Source: Laburnicola sp. R22_1 (lineage: Eukaryota > Ascomycota > Dothideomycetes > Pleosporales > Didymosphaeriaceae). Taken from it: a stretch of 64,000 bases of DNA. The notes under the pieces are model-generated. The model was not told where the DNA came from, did no database searches, and saw only the letters and a list, made by a program, of their open reading frames with translations. Position numbers and translations under genes: made by a program. Below, one piece after another: positions 54,648-64,000 of the stretch; within the stretch, counting starts at the first letter, position 1; every line of letters starts with the position of its first letter. Location of the stretch: NCBI GenBank assembly GCA_014281115.1, contig JACONQ010000011.1:558001-622000 (forward strand), read 5' to 3'.

Positions 54648-57588
54648 TCAGTCGCAGATGACCTTGGAGAGCTTCGCCAACACGCTCAGGAGACCTATTG
54701 TATTATCAGCTCAGTTCAATCATAACAAATAATGATAAGCTTACCAGTCGTGCCGTTGGGTAGCGTGGACAAGGCGAGAGAGTTCCTGTTGCCCAGGGTG
54801 ACGGTCTGCACATTGCGGATGATCCAGTTCTCCTTCAAGCCCTTAGCCCATTTGAATACAACCTCATCATCGCGGTCGTTGCCAGCCACGAGCAAAAACT
54901 CGGGTCGGTCAGACTCGGGATACTTCGCGAGAATGTGTTGTGCGGCAGTCGACTTGTCGAAGTCAGATGGCTCGATGATTACAGAGTCTTTGGTCGGGAT
55001 AGCCTTCACACGCTGTTGCTGAGACGCATCGTTGATCTGATTAGCGCATTCACCGGCCTGGCCACTCGCAGACTCGGTCTGGCCCTGGTAGTGGAAGATG
55101 AGGGAGCATTGACGCTCCTCGACCCAGCTGCCTTCAACGCGCTCGACGTAGTACTGGAGGATGTTCTTGATAGCTTTCTTCCATTTCTGCGTCTTCTCCT
55201 CGTTGGGAAACTGCACCCATTCATCTGAGCTGCCCTCACGGACGAAACAGCCGTTCTCGGCAATTAAGCCAAGGTTGGGTAGGCGATTGAAAAGCAACTC
55301 CAGCTCCTGGACAGTGCGGCCGCTCATCACGTAGACGGCGTTCTTGCTGTCGTTAAGGACATCGCTTAGAACATCGATGACCTTGTCGACGTTGGTGATG
55401 ACGGTATTATTGACCGAGCCATATGATGCGAGGGTTCCCTCATAGTCGAGAACGAACAGGCGCTTCCATGAGGCCTTGTAGTCCTCGATAAGAGCATTTG
55501 TGTTGAGACGAGGGATCGACATCGTGTCGCGGCGAAACTGCTCATCGAACACCTTGTTTAGTTGTTCGCCAAGGTTACGCAACCAGAAGTCACCCGTGTG
55601 ATGCACAACCATGGTACGCATCTTCTCGTAACGGCGTGCCTTCTCTTCGTCACTCATCTCCAAAGCTATTTTGATGGCGTCGGCAATGCCTTGGTAGTGC
55701 CAAGGGTTCACTGCGAGTTCAGCTCCTTCGAATATCGATGAACTACCGGTAAACTCGCTCAGGATGATAGGGCCGTGCTTCTTGTGATGATCGCGCGCAC
55801 CATCCTGACAGACGACGAACTCATGACAGGTAAGGTTCATGCCTTCACGGAGACTGGTGATCACCAGAGCGTCTGCAATCGACAACAGAGCGAAGTATTG
55901 AGAGAACCCTATGTCCTGTCTCAGGAAAACGAGTGGAGTATGGGACAGAGTCGAATGCTGAGCGTCAATACGTGTGACGATTTCAGACACGGTCGACGCA
56001 AGTTCGGCATCCTCCTGTGTTGAGGTGGCGACTTGGATCAACACAACCTGATTTCACTGTTAATGCACTGTCTGATTGATATAAACAAACGCGTACCTTT
56101 TCCTTCCACTGTGGATTCTTTTTGAGGAAGAGCTCGAATGCCAAGAGCTTCTGCCGTACTCCACGGATGCTGTCTAGCTTGTCGCGGGCAACAATCACAC
56201 GCTTGCCCTTGTAGCGCTCTGCCAAGGCATCAACCCAGTGGGCAACATCTTTACCATCGCGAGCGATCCGTAGAGCTTGTGGGTCGACGCCGATGGGCGA
56301 AGCGAATACGTTGACGAACCGAGTCTCGAGCTGCACGCCATCGTCGACTGCCTCGATGGCGAGGATGCGGCTGCAAGTTTGCAGGAAGTGGTGGGCATAC
56401 TCGGGCGTCTGGAAAGCGACGAGATTGGCACCAAGCATACCCTCTAGTAGCTGCTTACGTGCCGCGAGGCAGCGGAATACCTCGGAAGATGGGAACGCGG
56501 TGTGCAGGAAGAACCCGATCTTCGCATCAGGAAGCTTCTGCCTAATCATCGCTGGAACGAGGCACAGGTGGTAGTCATGAATCCAGATAGTGTCACCGCG
56601 CTTGTAGTTCTGGACGACCTTGTCTGCGAAAGCTTGATTCACTGTCTCGTAGAAGACCCAGGAGTGGTCTAGGAACGCTTTGCTCTTCGGGTGGTCAGGT
56701 ATCACATAATGAAAGACTGGCCACAAGATCGTCTTGCAGTAATGAGCGTAATGCCCATCGTAGTCCTTGTCGGACACATAAACGGTCAGCGCTTGGTGTT
56801 CTTCTTCGAGCTTTTCGTAGATTTCAGTCTTCTTGTTCTCGTCCAAAGCATCCGTCGGGAATCCGATCAGACCGACGATGATGACATCCTCCATATTCTT
56901 GGCGTCGATAGCAGCACGGACGGCGTTGGACAGGCCGCCATTTCCCTGGAGAGCGGGCTTGATCTTATATTGGCCCTCCCAGCGAGGATCGGTCGACTTG
57001 CCGGACTGAGCCTTGTATTGATTCCTAGCTCGCTCCTGCGACTTCTCGCGCTGGGCGTGAGCCTTCTCTTGGGCCTTGGTGTACTCAATCACAGTGCTAG
57101 CTGCGGTACGTCCGAACCTTGAACGTGGCTGGTTGAAGAACATGCCGCTAATTCCCCACTCTGGAACGTGGGCATCACTGCGTACCAGACTCTTGGGATC
57201 ATTCGGTCGCAGGAAGTGGGTAGCTGCGCTCGGCTGACTAGGCGTGAAGTAGTCCTCCTGCGCAAGCATAGCCGCAGGCGTCTTGGGCAGAGTGACATTT
57301 ACGGGGCGGTTGGCCCTAAGGAGGCTGTCCTGCTCGTTCTGCGTGGCATTGTGGTTCGCGGGGACGCCCTGGCGGCCAGCATCCCCTTTCTCGGGCTGCA
57401 GTGTCGCTGGATTGGTGGGCTGAGACTTCTCCGGCTTGTCGAAGTCGACCGTGTAGGGTAGGAAGCTGCGGCCAGTCAGTCTTTCCGCGCCATCTCACCA
57501 CATAAAACAACAGCAGAGCACAGAAAGCGCTGCCGGGAGCGTCACTGCCGCTGCGGGTGACTTACAGTGAGACCACGAAGCTCGTCAT
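54648..57588 (-). CDS. Trehalose-6-phosphate synthase complex subunit (GT20 plus altered TPP domain)
   Basis: Exons 57588..57566, 57480..56097, 56047..54745 and 54694..54648 give 918 residues, starting MTSFVVSLLTGRSFLPYTVDFD. The GT20 domain (about 115-600) has GDTIWIHDYHLCLVPAMIR (about 300), GFFLHTAFPSSEVFR, and ITSLREGMNLTCHEFV. The TPP (HAD) domain follows from about 655. Its first motif reads VLDYEGTLASYG, with E where active phosphatases have the second Asp (DxDxT). VMSGRT, ENGCFVREG and AGNDRDDEV are the later HAD motifs. The altered motif and long N-terminal extension fit a regulatory Tps3/Tsl1-type subunit rather than the phosphatase. It would act in the cytosol in stress-linked trehalose synthesis. 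Confidence 0.88.
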
Positions 57589-59191
57589 GGCGGGCTACCG
57601 GTTGGCGGTGACGCCCGATGGCTGTAGGATTGTTCGCGTAGCAATGCGGCGAGTGTTAGGGAGAGGATGAAGCCCTAGGAGGCGAGGGAGAGTGTGTGTA
57701 TTGACCTAGAGGTGTGGAGGTGAAGGGAGAGTGGGGTGATTGCGAGGACAAAAAGGTTTCCCGTCACGTTGAAGCTTTAGCGTCACGTTGCGGTATCGCA
57801 GCCATAGAAAGCAAGAACACGCGCCGGATCCGCTACTTGGCAAAGGCAAGCCACGCTGCGTACTTTATCTACCTTCAGCTATTAAGCTAACTCGGCAACT
57901 TCCTTGGTTCGATGTGCTGGGTACGACGACAAGGAGTACTTGTTCTTTTCTCTCGCGAGTTTCCGCGCCCCGCGATGACGTCGGACCGGCGGGGGGGCGC
58001 ACAGGCAGCTCGCCGCCCCCTCAGAGGCTCACAGTCTCATCAAATCGCCCCTGCGAGCTTCGTGGTCACTGTCACATCATTTCTACGCACGGCCGTAAGA
58101 AGAAGCATCTAGTAACGGTCCGATTATCATTCCAGCGCAGTCATCCCGCCAGTGACGTAGAATTCTCACCCGTCTGGCGACGCGGCTTCACTGTACCCTA
58201 CCTCCTAGCGCCTTGTGGGCGCAGCCGCTAGATAGAGAAGCGTAAGATCGGTTCGGTGGTCCGCGACAGCTCGTGATGGGATTTCCTAAAAGTTCCATCC
58301 CGAGGAGCAGAATTCGATCCGCCGAAAAGGCGATTGCCTCCATTGTCCATGTGCCGTGATACGCTGCTTGGTGAATCCCTGGTTAGCGCAACGTGCCCAA
58401 CAAAACCGTCGACAACAAACGGTATGGAACGCTCACGGTCCAGTTCTCACTTGGGCTTTGCCCGGGCATCAACACTGTATATATCAGACTTACCTATGGA
58501 CGCACATGCCCATCCGGGACCGTCCACAGCGTCGTTGCCAACCGTCTCAACGGTGCTGCAGCTGTCATACCTATCTTGCACTGTGCATGCCACTGCTGCA
58601 CTGCATGAGTTACCCCCGACGGCACACGGAAATCACTCATTTCCATCTCTCCTGCCCGCAATCTCTGTCTAACGCGTCAATCTACCTTTGTACCACAAAG
58701 GTACGCTGCTAGCATATGCACCTCCTCTTCATATGATTCGTACGGCATTCCGCACTGCGCTGCAGTCTGCGCATGAACCAAACCAAACTGCCAGATTGGG
58801 CAACTCAGAACGCCAGGCATCGAACACTGGGGAAGAACCCACCAGTAGACTCAGCGTACATTTCCTCCAAGAGCACTGACCGGCAGAGCTGAAAACCAAG
58901 TCCAGCCGCAGCGCAATACGGCCTAAGACATGGGTAATGCCACACAGACCCAAAATCCAGCCTGGTGCACAGCAAACCCCGTCTTGAAGATACGATGCTG
59001 TTCCCGCCAGTCCCACCGTGAAGCCCGGCTCCTCGCGGAACTCGCTTCCCCACATGCCCAGCACGGCCCCGGGGACACTTTAGACTTGCGCTGCACAGTG
59101 CATTCCACCACCTCGAAGCGCACCGCACAAAGGCTTTGTGCAACCCTCGACCCCTCCGCCCGGGACAAAGAGCTCGAAAAAGTAAATAAAT
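57589..59191. other. Divergent intergenic region
   Basis: About 1.6 kb with several overlapping short frames but no protein-like one. An inverted repeat lies at 58683-58703 (separate entry). Promoters of both neighbouring genes should lie here. Confidence 0.5.
58683..58703. repeat. Perfect 9-base inverted repeat, TACCTTTGT-ACC-ACAAAGGTA
   Basis: The arms are exact and separated by three bases, giving a dyad of 21 bases. It is 490 bases upstream of the ATG at 59192. It could be a dimeric regulator site or a stem-loop. Confidence 0.6.
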
Positions 59192-59719
59192 ATGCCGTCC
59201 CCCGCGCCCGCTAGCCTCCCTCGCATACCCCTCGCATACCGCCTCCTCCTCCTCTACCTCGAGCCCGTCATGGCCTTCAGCGGCGCCATCCTCTGCATTT
59301 TCAACCCCTCGCTCTTCCTCTATACCTTTTCGCCCTCTCTGCGCTACGCTTCCGAGTCACAGCTCATCTACGACCAGCTGGGCGCTACGTACCTGCTGTT
59401 CGCGTTTAATCAGGCGGTCGTGCTGCGTGTCGCGAAGGATCTTCGCGTGTGGAAGGCCATAGTGCTCGGGATACTGTTGTGCGATTGCGTGCACTTCTGG
59501 GCGGGATGGAAGGTCATGCTTGACGATGGGAACACGATGCCGTTGGGATGGAGACCGGAGGACTGGGTTGCGGTCCTGTCGTTGGTCGTGCCCATGGCGT
59601 TGCGCTTGGCCTTCTTGAATGAGATCGGGATCAAGAGAACGGAGGTCAGAAAGAAAGAAATGGGAAGAAGGCGAATGAGTAAAAAAGTTGCAATGTCATT
59701 CGAGCATTTTATTCAATAG
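59192..59719 (+). CDS. Small four-helix membrane protein (DUF7704-like)
   Basis: A single exon of 175 residues from MPSPAPASLPRIPLAYRLLLLYLEP. Four hydrophobic stretches are seen: about 15-42 (YLEPVMAFSGAILCIFNPSLFLY), 62-82 (GATYLLFAFNQAVVLRV), 88-108 (KAIVLGILLCDCVHFWAGW) and 125-145 (WVAVLSLVVPMALRLAFL). The layout, with the early 'YLEPV' and 'GATYLLFAFNQAVVLR', matches a family of small fungal membrane proteins annotated only as a domain of unknown function. The C-terminus is basic (RRRMSKKVAM). No enzymatic motif is seen. Confidence 0.7.
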   Translation: MPSPAPASLPRIPLAYRLLLLYLEPVMAFSGAILCIFNPSLFLYTFSPSLRYASESQLIYDQLGATYLLFAFNQAVVLRVAKDLRVWKAIVLGILLCDCVHFWAGWKVMLDDGNTMPLGWRPEDWVAVLSLVVPMALRLAFLNEIGIKRTEVRKKEMGRRRMSKKVAMSFEHFIQ

Positions 59720-59946
59720 GAGCGAATCCGCCGCGTTTGCGTGCTTGCAGAACACATCTCATTCTATATATATATATAGTGTGAGTATTGCTTCCGCTAT
59801 ATATGTTGCCTCGCGAGTACGATTCCCTCCGTGCAGATTCGTAAGTATTGTTTCTTCCGTACAGTCCATTCATCTCAACCACTCGCTGTCTCCAGCGTAA
59901 CGCTATAGATCATCCAGCCCATTACCTGGGACATTGGCAACATCGC

Positions 59947-60727
59947 TCACTCCCTGACTCGAGTCTTCTTGACATACACACGTCTAGTCAACTCCATGGA
60001 CACCACGGAGATCTGCACGAGTCCCTCCAGCGACAACTCCATCTGCGGATCCTCATCGGCCTCCATCACCGCCATCCAGTGAGCACGAATGAACCTCTTC
60101 GTAGCTTCCTGATTTGCAGTGTGCCGTTCCGTGAACACAGCCACCGTGCTCTCGCCGCCATGATCGCCGGGCATGCAGTCAATGACCTCGTAAACTACCT
60201 CTCCAGGGCCCTCGTAAGCTGCTGACTGGCCGAGGACCTCGAGAAAGAGAGGTGGGTACGTGTCGAGATTCTCGGCGCGGCAGGGGGCAACCGGCTTGTG
60301 TGGCGAGCGGCTGTCGGAGGCACGAATGGTCGGCTGATACTAGTCATACCTGTCAGACGCATCGACGAGGGAATCATCGCATCAAACTTACATTTGGATT
60401 CAAGATCCTCGCCAGCGGCATGATAGAGTGCACCTGACCGCCGGGTGCTTTCAATTCCTTCTCCTTCCGCTGTCGCTCCTCGAGTCGCTCTTCGTAGGTC
60501 CTGCCGAGATTTCCTCGGTACTCGAGAAGGTCGTGACTGCTGTCTAGGGACAGGAGATCGTTGGTACGGCGTGAAGGTGAAAGGGAGGTGCGATGGAAGG
60601 GAGTCTGGAGGAGCGAAGTCGCCAGTGGCTGGTTGGGATTGAAGAAGGGAGAGGAGGGCAAGGGCGTAGGGAGACGCCTGCACGCCACGAGTTCCTCAAC
60701 ACCGGGCAGCTGGACCTGGTGAGCCAT
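59947..60727 (-). CDS. Unknown protein, two exons
   Basis: Exons 60727..60392 and 60339..59947 (52-base intron, GTAAGT..ACTAG) give 242 residues. The first exon is rich in S, P, L and R and looks disordered, with one charged helix (LGRTYEERLEERQRKEKEL). The second starts YQPTIRASDSRSPHKP and becomes well folded in appearance, with YPPLFLEVLGQSAAYEGPGEVVYEVIDCM, FTERHTANQEATKRFIRAHWMAV and VQISVVSMELTRRVYVKKTR. The join is in phase and gives a continuous frame. I do not recognise it. Confidence 0.65.
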
Positions 60728-61202
60728 TGTATGAGGTTGTAGAAGGAAAGACGAAGAGACGGCTTTGGAAGGGAAAAGTCAAATACACAGCTTTCGAAGT
60801 GGAAAGAACGACACGGCGGTGGAAGAGAAAAATCGGAGAGGCAGCTTCGAGGGGATGCTGTCGAGAAAGAGGAAGGTGCACCTACGCCAGCAATCAATAG
60901 TACGCGATACTGCTGGAAGGGAAAGAAGGAATAGCGTACCGCGCTCCGCGCTTTCCTCACAGGTGTTCAGGTTTTAGTCACGGTACGACCTCGACGATGA
61001 TAACGGACCTCTAACAGAAGGCACGACTGACCCTCGCTAGGTCGCCCACTTGTTGCAAGACACTTGGCACTGCCGCAATGAGCTGCGGGCTATGTGAGAG
61101 AAGAACGCTCAAGAGCCTCAACAATTGTCAAACGCATTACCATGTATTTCTATCAGCATGACACAACCAAACAGGAACCAAGGACAATCAGATTTGGGGT
61201 TC
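60728..61202. other. Intergenic region
   Basis: No gene seen. The RRM fragment to the right is not continued here on either strand. Confidence 0.5.
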
Positions 61203-61349
61203 TCATAATAACTCATTAGAAGCTTCGCACTTGTACTGTACACCTTGATCGATGATGCCATACTTGGCGAAGATCTCATTGATCTCCTCCAAGGTGGCGT
61301 CGCGCGGGATGTTGGTCACGTAGACCGCGCGGTTCTCAGGAGAAAACAT
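61203..61349 (-). pseudogene. Orphan 5' half of a TatSF1/Cus2-like RRM
   Basis: On the minus strand, 48 codons read MFSPENRAVYVTNIPRDATL, then EEINEIFAKYGIIDQG. This is the first beta strand, helix and loop of an RNA-recognition motif, and the NRAVYVTNIPRDAT form is typical of TatSF1/Cus2 splicing factors. The frame stays open upstream to about 61415 with a basic Gly/Arg stretch (GNRPPRTKGGRGRLGREQ). A possible donor (CAAG-GTGTAC) follows IIDQ, but no second half of the RRM is found in the next 500 bases. It is a fragment, or an exon of a gene not otherwise visible. Confidence 0.6.
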
Positions 61350-61461
61350 CTGCTCCCTCCCCAATCTTCCTCGCCCTCCCTTGGTCCTCGGCGGTCGGTT
61401 TCCGAAGGAAACACCCGAAATTGCGCTTCAGAGAGCAAGCTACGCCTCTGCGGGTATGTTG

Positions 61462-63138
61462 CTATCGTCTCTGACCCGCGACCTCTTGCGCCCAATCGCA
61501 AATGAGGTCACGGAAGCGAGAATACTCAGCTGCTGCTGATGACTTCATGGAAGGAGGATCAAGCCATTTGAGTTCAGTCGGCCTCTGGCTGATGATGTCT
61601 GGGACGCAACCCCAAGAGCACACCATTACCTTGAACGGCAGCATGTGAGCTCCGATAGCCCACACCTCGAACCATTCAGCCCTCGCTATGATGTACTCCT
61701 TGCCGCAGCAATGGCAGTGCCGAATCGGCTCGAAAACTGAAGTCATGTTTTGCTCCGCGCGCTGGAGATTGTGCTCGACTTGGGAGGGCGTTCCATAGTA
61801 ACTGCTCTTGCACTCTTCTCGAATCTTCGCGGGGGTGAGGTATTCTAGCGATTTGAGAAAAGAAGTCGTGAAGAGCGAACGTCCCTTGTGCTTTGAGGGC
61901 GAATCAAACCAATCTGACGGCACACCATGAACCCCTAATGAGTTCTGAACCATTGTGTTTAATTGCGACGTTGGAGGGGCCGGAGACCCTTTGAGAAGTC
62001 TTCCGGCTTGGTCGAAATATGAGGCGGCGGTTCTTGACATGAGAGTCATGGTGGAGTAGCTCGGGGCGTAGACGTAATTCACCCACGCAAAGCGATGATG
62101 GTCTTGGAGATGCTGGTTGCGAAACGGCGCAGGTTGCTTTCTCTCCGCGTAGCTTAGCATGAGAGCGAGGAGCCGCTCAGCCAGGGGTGTAACACCCTGA
62201 GCCACAATGGAGTGTCCCTCGGCCACAGTGTGCGGGAACTTGGACAGGAAGTCTTTGCTCAGCACCGGTAACTGCGTCGGATTCAAATGTAGGTATGCTT
62301 CGAGGATCGGATTCGCCATGATGTCCAAGCGGTCGAGCTTTCCGTCTAGCACAAACATTCCGAGCATTTCCAGCGGAAAATAGCGAATGTTATTCCTCGT
62401 GAGGTCCAGTGTGCGAAGGTTTTTGAGGTTTGCTATTTGAGGCGGGAGATGCTCAATGGAGTTCTCGCGGAGACTTAGGCTGGTCAGGTGCTCAAGGTTG
62501 AACAGGGGAGGCCCAGGTTGTCGAAGTAGATTATTGGCCAGACTGATGTGAAGCTCTGGAATCATAGACCGGTATTGGCCTTCGACGGGCACTTCAATGC
62601 TCGCATCTAACGGGACTTTGATGACTTGGTTGAGTAGTTGGAGGTAATTTAGATCTTGATCTTGAAGCGCGCAGGACTCCAAGCTGAAGTAGTTGTTGTT
62701 TTGCTCCAGGCCCGTGTGTATGATATGGTAGACTATGGCGTCTGCACCGTGATCCGTCGTCGATGGAGTCGGGTACTCCTGCTGCTGTGGTACAGGAGGG
62801 TCTGAAGCCACGTCCAAGCTTCCATCGGAGCTGATGCTCATGTCCATGCTTCCGGAAGACTCGCTCATCATGTACACGCCCGAGTCGAAGTTGCGGGTAA
62901 ATTGTCTTCTCTTGGGTGCAGCTGAGATCGCGGTCTCAGATTCCCACCACGCACCTGCGCGCTTCCTTTTGTACCGAGGGGAAATGTAGTTGGAAACGTC
63001 GGCTGCTTCGGGGGCGTCGTCGCTCGAGAACAGTGGCGGCTCACTTGACGTCGGTGACAATACACGATATCGCAGGTCGGGTGGAGAGCTGGGGACGGTG
63101 GTCGCGTGCGACGAGAGGGGCAAGAGGTCTTCGTCCAT
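61462..63138 (-). CDS. Leucine-rich-repeat protein with a C-terminal Cys/His cluster
   Basis: A single exon of 558 residues from MDEDLLPLSSHATT. Residues 1-130 are disordered and S/P-rich with a basic patch (SPRYKRKRAG). Leucine-rich repeats lie at about 195-300 (IPELHISLANNLL, LEHLTSLSLRENSIEHLP, LKNLRTLDLTRNNIRYFP, DGKLDRLDIMANPI). The C-terminal region has HCHCCGKEYIIARAEW and VMVCSWGCVPDI, a set of Cys and His that could bind zinc. This LRR-plus-cysteine arrangement occurs in conserved fungal proteins of unknown function. A binding or scaffold role is inferred from the LRRs. Confidence 0.8.
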   Translation of the reverse strand: MDEDLLPLSSHATTVPSSPPDLRYRVLSPTSSEPPLFSSDDAPEAADVSNYISPRYKRKRAGAWWESETAISAAPKRRQFTRNFDSGVYMMSESSGSMDMSISSDGSLDVASDPPVPQQQEYPTPSTTDHGADAIVYHIIHTGLEQNNNYFSLESCALQDQDLNYLQLLNQVIKVPLDASIEVPVEGQYRSMIPELHISLANNLLRQPGPPLFNLEHLTSLSLRENSIEHLPPQIANLKNLRTLDLTRNNIRYFPLEMLGMFVLDGKLDRLDIMANPILEAYLHLNPTQLPVLSKDFLSKFPHTVAEGHSIVAQGVTPLAERLLALMLSYAERKQPAPFRNQHLQDHHRFAWVNYVYAPSYSTMTLMSRTAASYFDQAGRLLKGSPAPPTSQLNTMVQNSLGVHGVPSDWFDSPSKHKGRSLFTTSFLKSLEYLTPAKIREECKSSYYGTPSQVEHNLQRAEQNMTSVFEPIRHCHCCGKEYIIARAEWFEVWAIGAHMLPFKVMVCSWGCVPDIISQRPTELKWLDPPSMKSSAAAEYSRFRDLICDWAQEVAGQRR

Positions 63139-63685
63139 TTTGGTGCGTGTGTGCGTGCCACAGTGAAAGCGCGTGGGTGTAGGGGAAAGTGAATCGTTAC
63201 TTGGCCAACCTAGGGAAGCAAAAGACGAATTGGCGGTGCTGTGACGAGGGCACTCGGGCAGCTCGACGCGTCTTCAGTGCCACGGGCCATGGGACGCGAA
63301 CCCCACTAGCGGCAACTCGTCACACCATGGAACGCGCACGGCGAACGTTCCCACGTGCAGGCTTTGGGTGGTTCGGATAGCAAGGGACAAGCTATATATT
63401 TTTGGATAAGGCAAATGAAAGATCAGATGGGTAGATATTCTATCTATTCGAGGTGAAATGAGTGCCTTACATAGGCAATGGACTCGATACAAAGATAGTG
63501 CCTATATAGCAATCGGATTATGCATGTGATAAAGACTGGGCAAACCAACATATATACTGTTACTTTGTGCTCAAAAGGCGCAGTCTACTCTCGGTCTCGC
63601 CGTGAGTGATGCATGTACAACGAACGCTACAGAGGTGCAGCGGCTCCAGGGCTTTTTTTGCACCACAAGAGTAGCTCGACTCGTC
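63139..63685. other. Intergenic region before the edge gene
   Basis: Promoter of the LRR gene and 3' end of the edge gene. No gene seen. Confidence 0.5.
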
Positions 63686-64000
63686 CTATAGGCCTGCCAC
63701 CCTCCTTATAGCTACATTTGAAAGCAGCCTGCCCTCCATCTCTATGTCCTCACCCTCCAGCGGGCCCCCCTTGCTCAGCGCCAGTTCCGTCAGTATCTTG
63801 CCCAGCGGCCGCGTCGGTGTGATCATGTTCTTGTACACCATATCGATCGGGCCGATCAAGGTCTTCTTCCACCACACCTGTTTGGGCATGAACAGGTGTA
63901 TCTCTGGATGATCCCGCCAATCTACGCCTGCCGGTCGTACCATGTAGAGTTCGAAGTTCGACGTTGCCTTGTAGAAGTCAAACATGGCCTTCTCCACCTC
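63686..64000 (-). CDS. NAD(P)-binding (atypical SDR-like) protein, 3' end only
   Basis: The last 104 codons of a gene that starts beyond the right edge. It reads EVEKAMFDFYKAT, then LYMVRPAGVDWRDHPEI, MITPTRPLGKILTELAL and ends EGRLLSNVAIRRVAGL. The 'VRPxGxD..HPEI' and 'TPTRPLGxxxxELA' blocks are those of extended Rossmann-fold proteins related to nucleoside-sugar epimerases in fungi. The cofactor-binding glycine motif lies outside the window, so the call rests on the C-terminal half. Confidence 0.65.
   Translation of the reverse strand, partial: EVEKAMFDFYKATSNFELYMVRPAGVDWRDHPEIHLFMPKQVWWKKTLIGPIDMVYKNMITPTRPLGKILTELALSKGGPLEGEDIEMEGRLLSNVAIRRVAGL

Noticed and set aside
61316..61501. Minus-strand frame as a possible extension of the LRR gene
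   Set aside because: The LRR protein ends cleanly at 61462. The frame is the out-of-phase reading of the RRM fragment's upstream part.
1..64000. CRISPR array, riboswitch, operon or prokaryotic system
   Set aside because: Introns, promoters and gene families are fungal. No spaced identical repeats of CRISPR type were seen.

Overview
The window looks like nuclear DNA of a filamentous ascomycete (Pezizomycotina, perhaps a Dothideomycete; the class is inference). Genes are compact, with 50-70 base GT..AG introns, CT-rich leaders and adenine before the start codon. Repeats carry C-to-T changes in CpA context typical of repeat-induced point mutation (RIP). The gene content is also fungal: a STAND/NACHT protein, a GH7 cellulase with a CBM1, a trehalose-synthase subunit, ornithine decarboxylase, an LCCL membrane protein and a Spp2-type splicing factor. 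I see no viral, bacterial or organellar segment, no CRISPR and no convincing tRNA or rRNA gene.

Layout. 1-257 is the 3' end of an unknown gene. 1785-6958 is an AT-rich, gene-free block that resolves into nested transposons: a RIP-destroyed PIF/Harbinger element with TAA target duplications. A 127-base SINE-like retroposon and a 1.85 kb Fot1/pogo element are inserted inside it. 8.2-20.2 kb is gene-rich: a tiny GPI-type surface protein, an LCCL membrane protein, a SnoaL-like protein, a C2-domain protein, an unknown four-exon gene and a NACHT NTPase. 20.2-26.4 kb is accessory: a second, mildly RIPped pogo element whose transposase is broken by seven TAG codons, a degenerate tandem array, and unexplained sequence. 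26.4-33.4 kb holds a peroxisomal 4-coumarate-CoA-ligase-like enzyme, an EthD-like protein, two distant members of one unknown family, and a MITE-like element.

34.3-64 kb is mostly ordinary chromosome. It holds cellobiohydrolase I, a repeat-rich cell-surface protein, ornithine decarboxylase, a Frag1/DRAM/Sfk1 membrane protein, a probably myristoylated 957-residue protein and Spp2. After these come a Q/P-rich conserved protein, a trehalose-6-phosphate synthase regulatory subunit, a small four-helix membrane protein, an unknown protein, a fragment of a TatSF1/Cus2-like RRM gene, an LRR protein and the 3' end of an NAD(P)-binding protein. A second, far less mutated copy of the SINE-like element lies at 49.65 kb. 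The genes do not form a metabolic cluster and neighbours look functionally unrelated. The most notable material is the repeat fraction, above all a short A-tailed retroposon present twice with clear 11-12 base target duplications.
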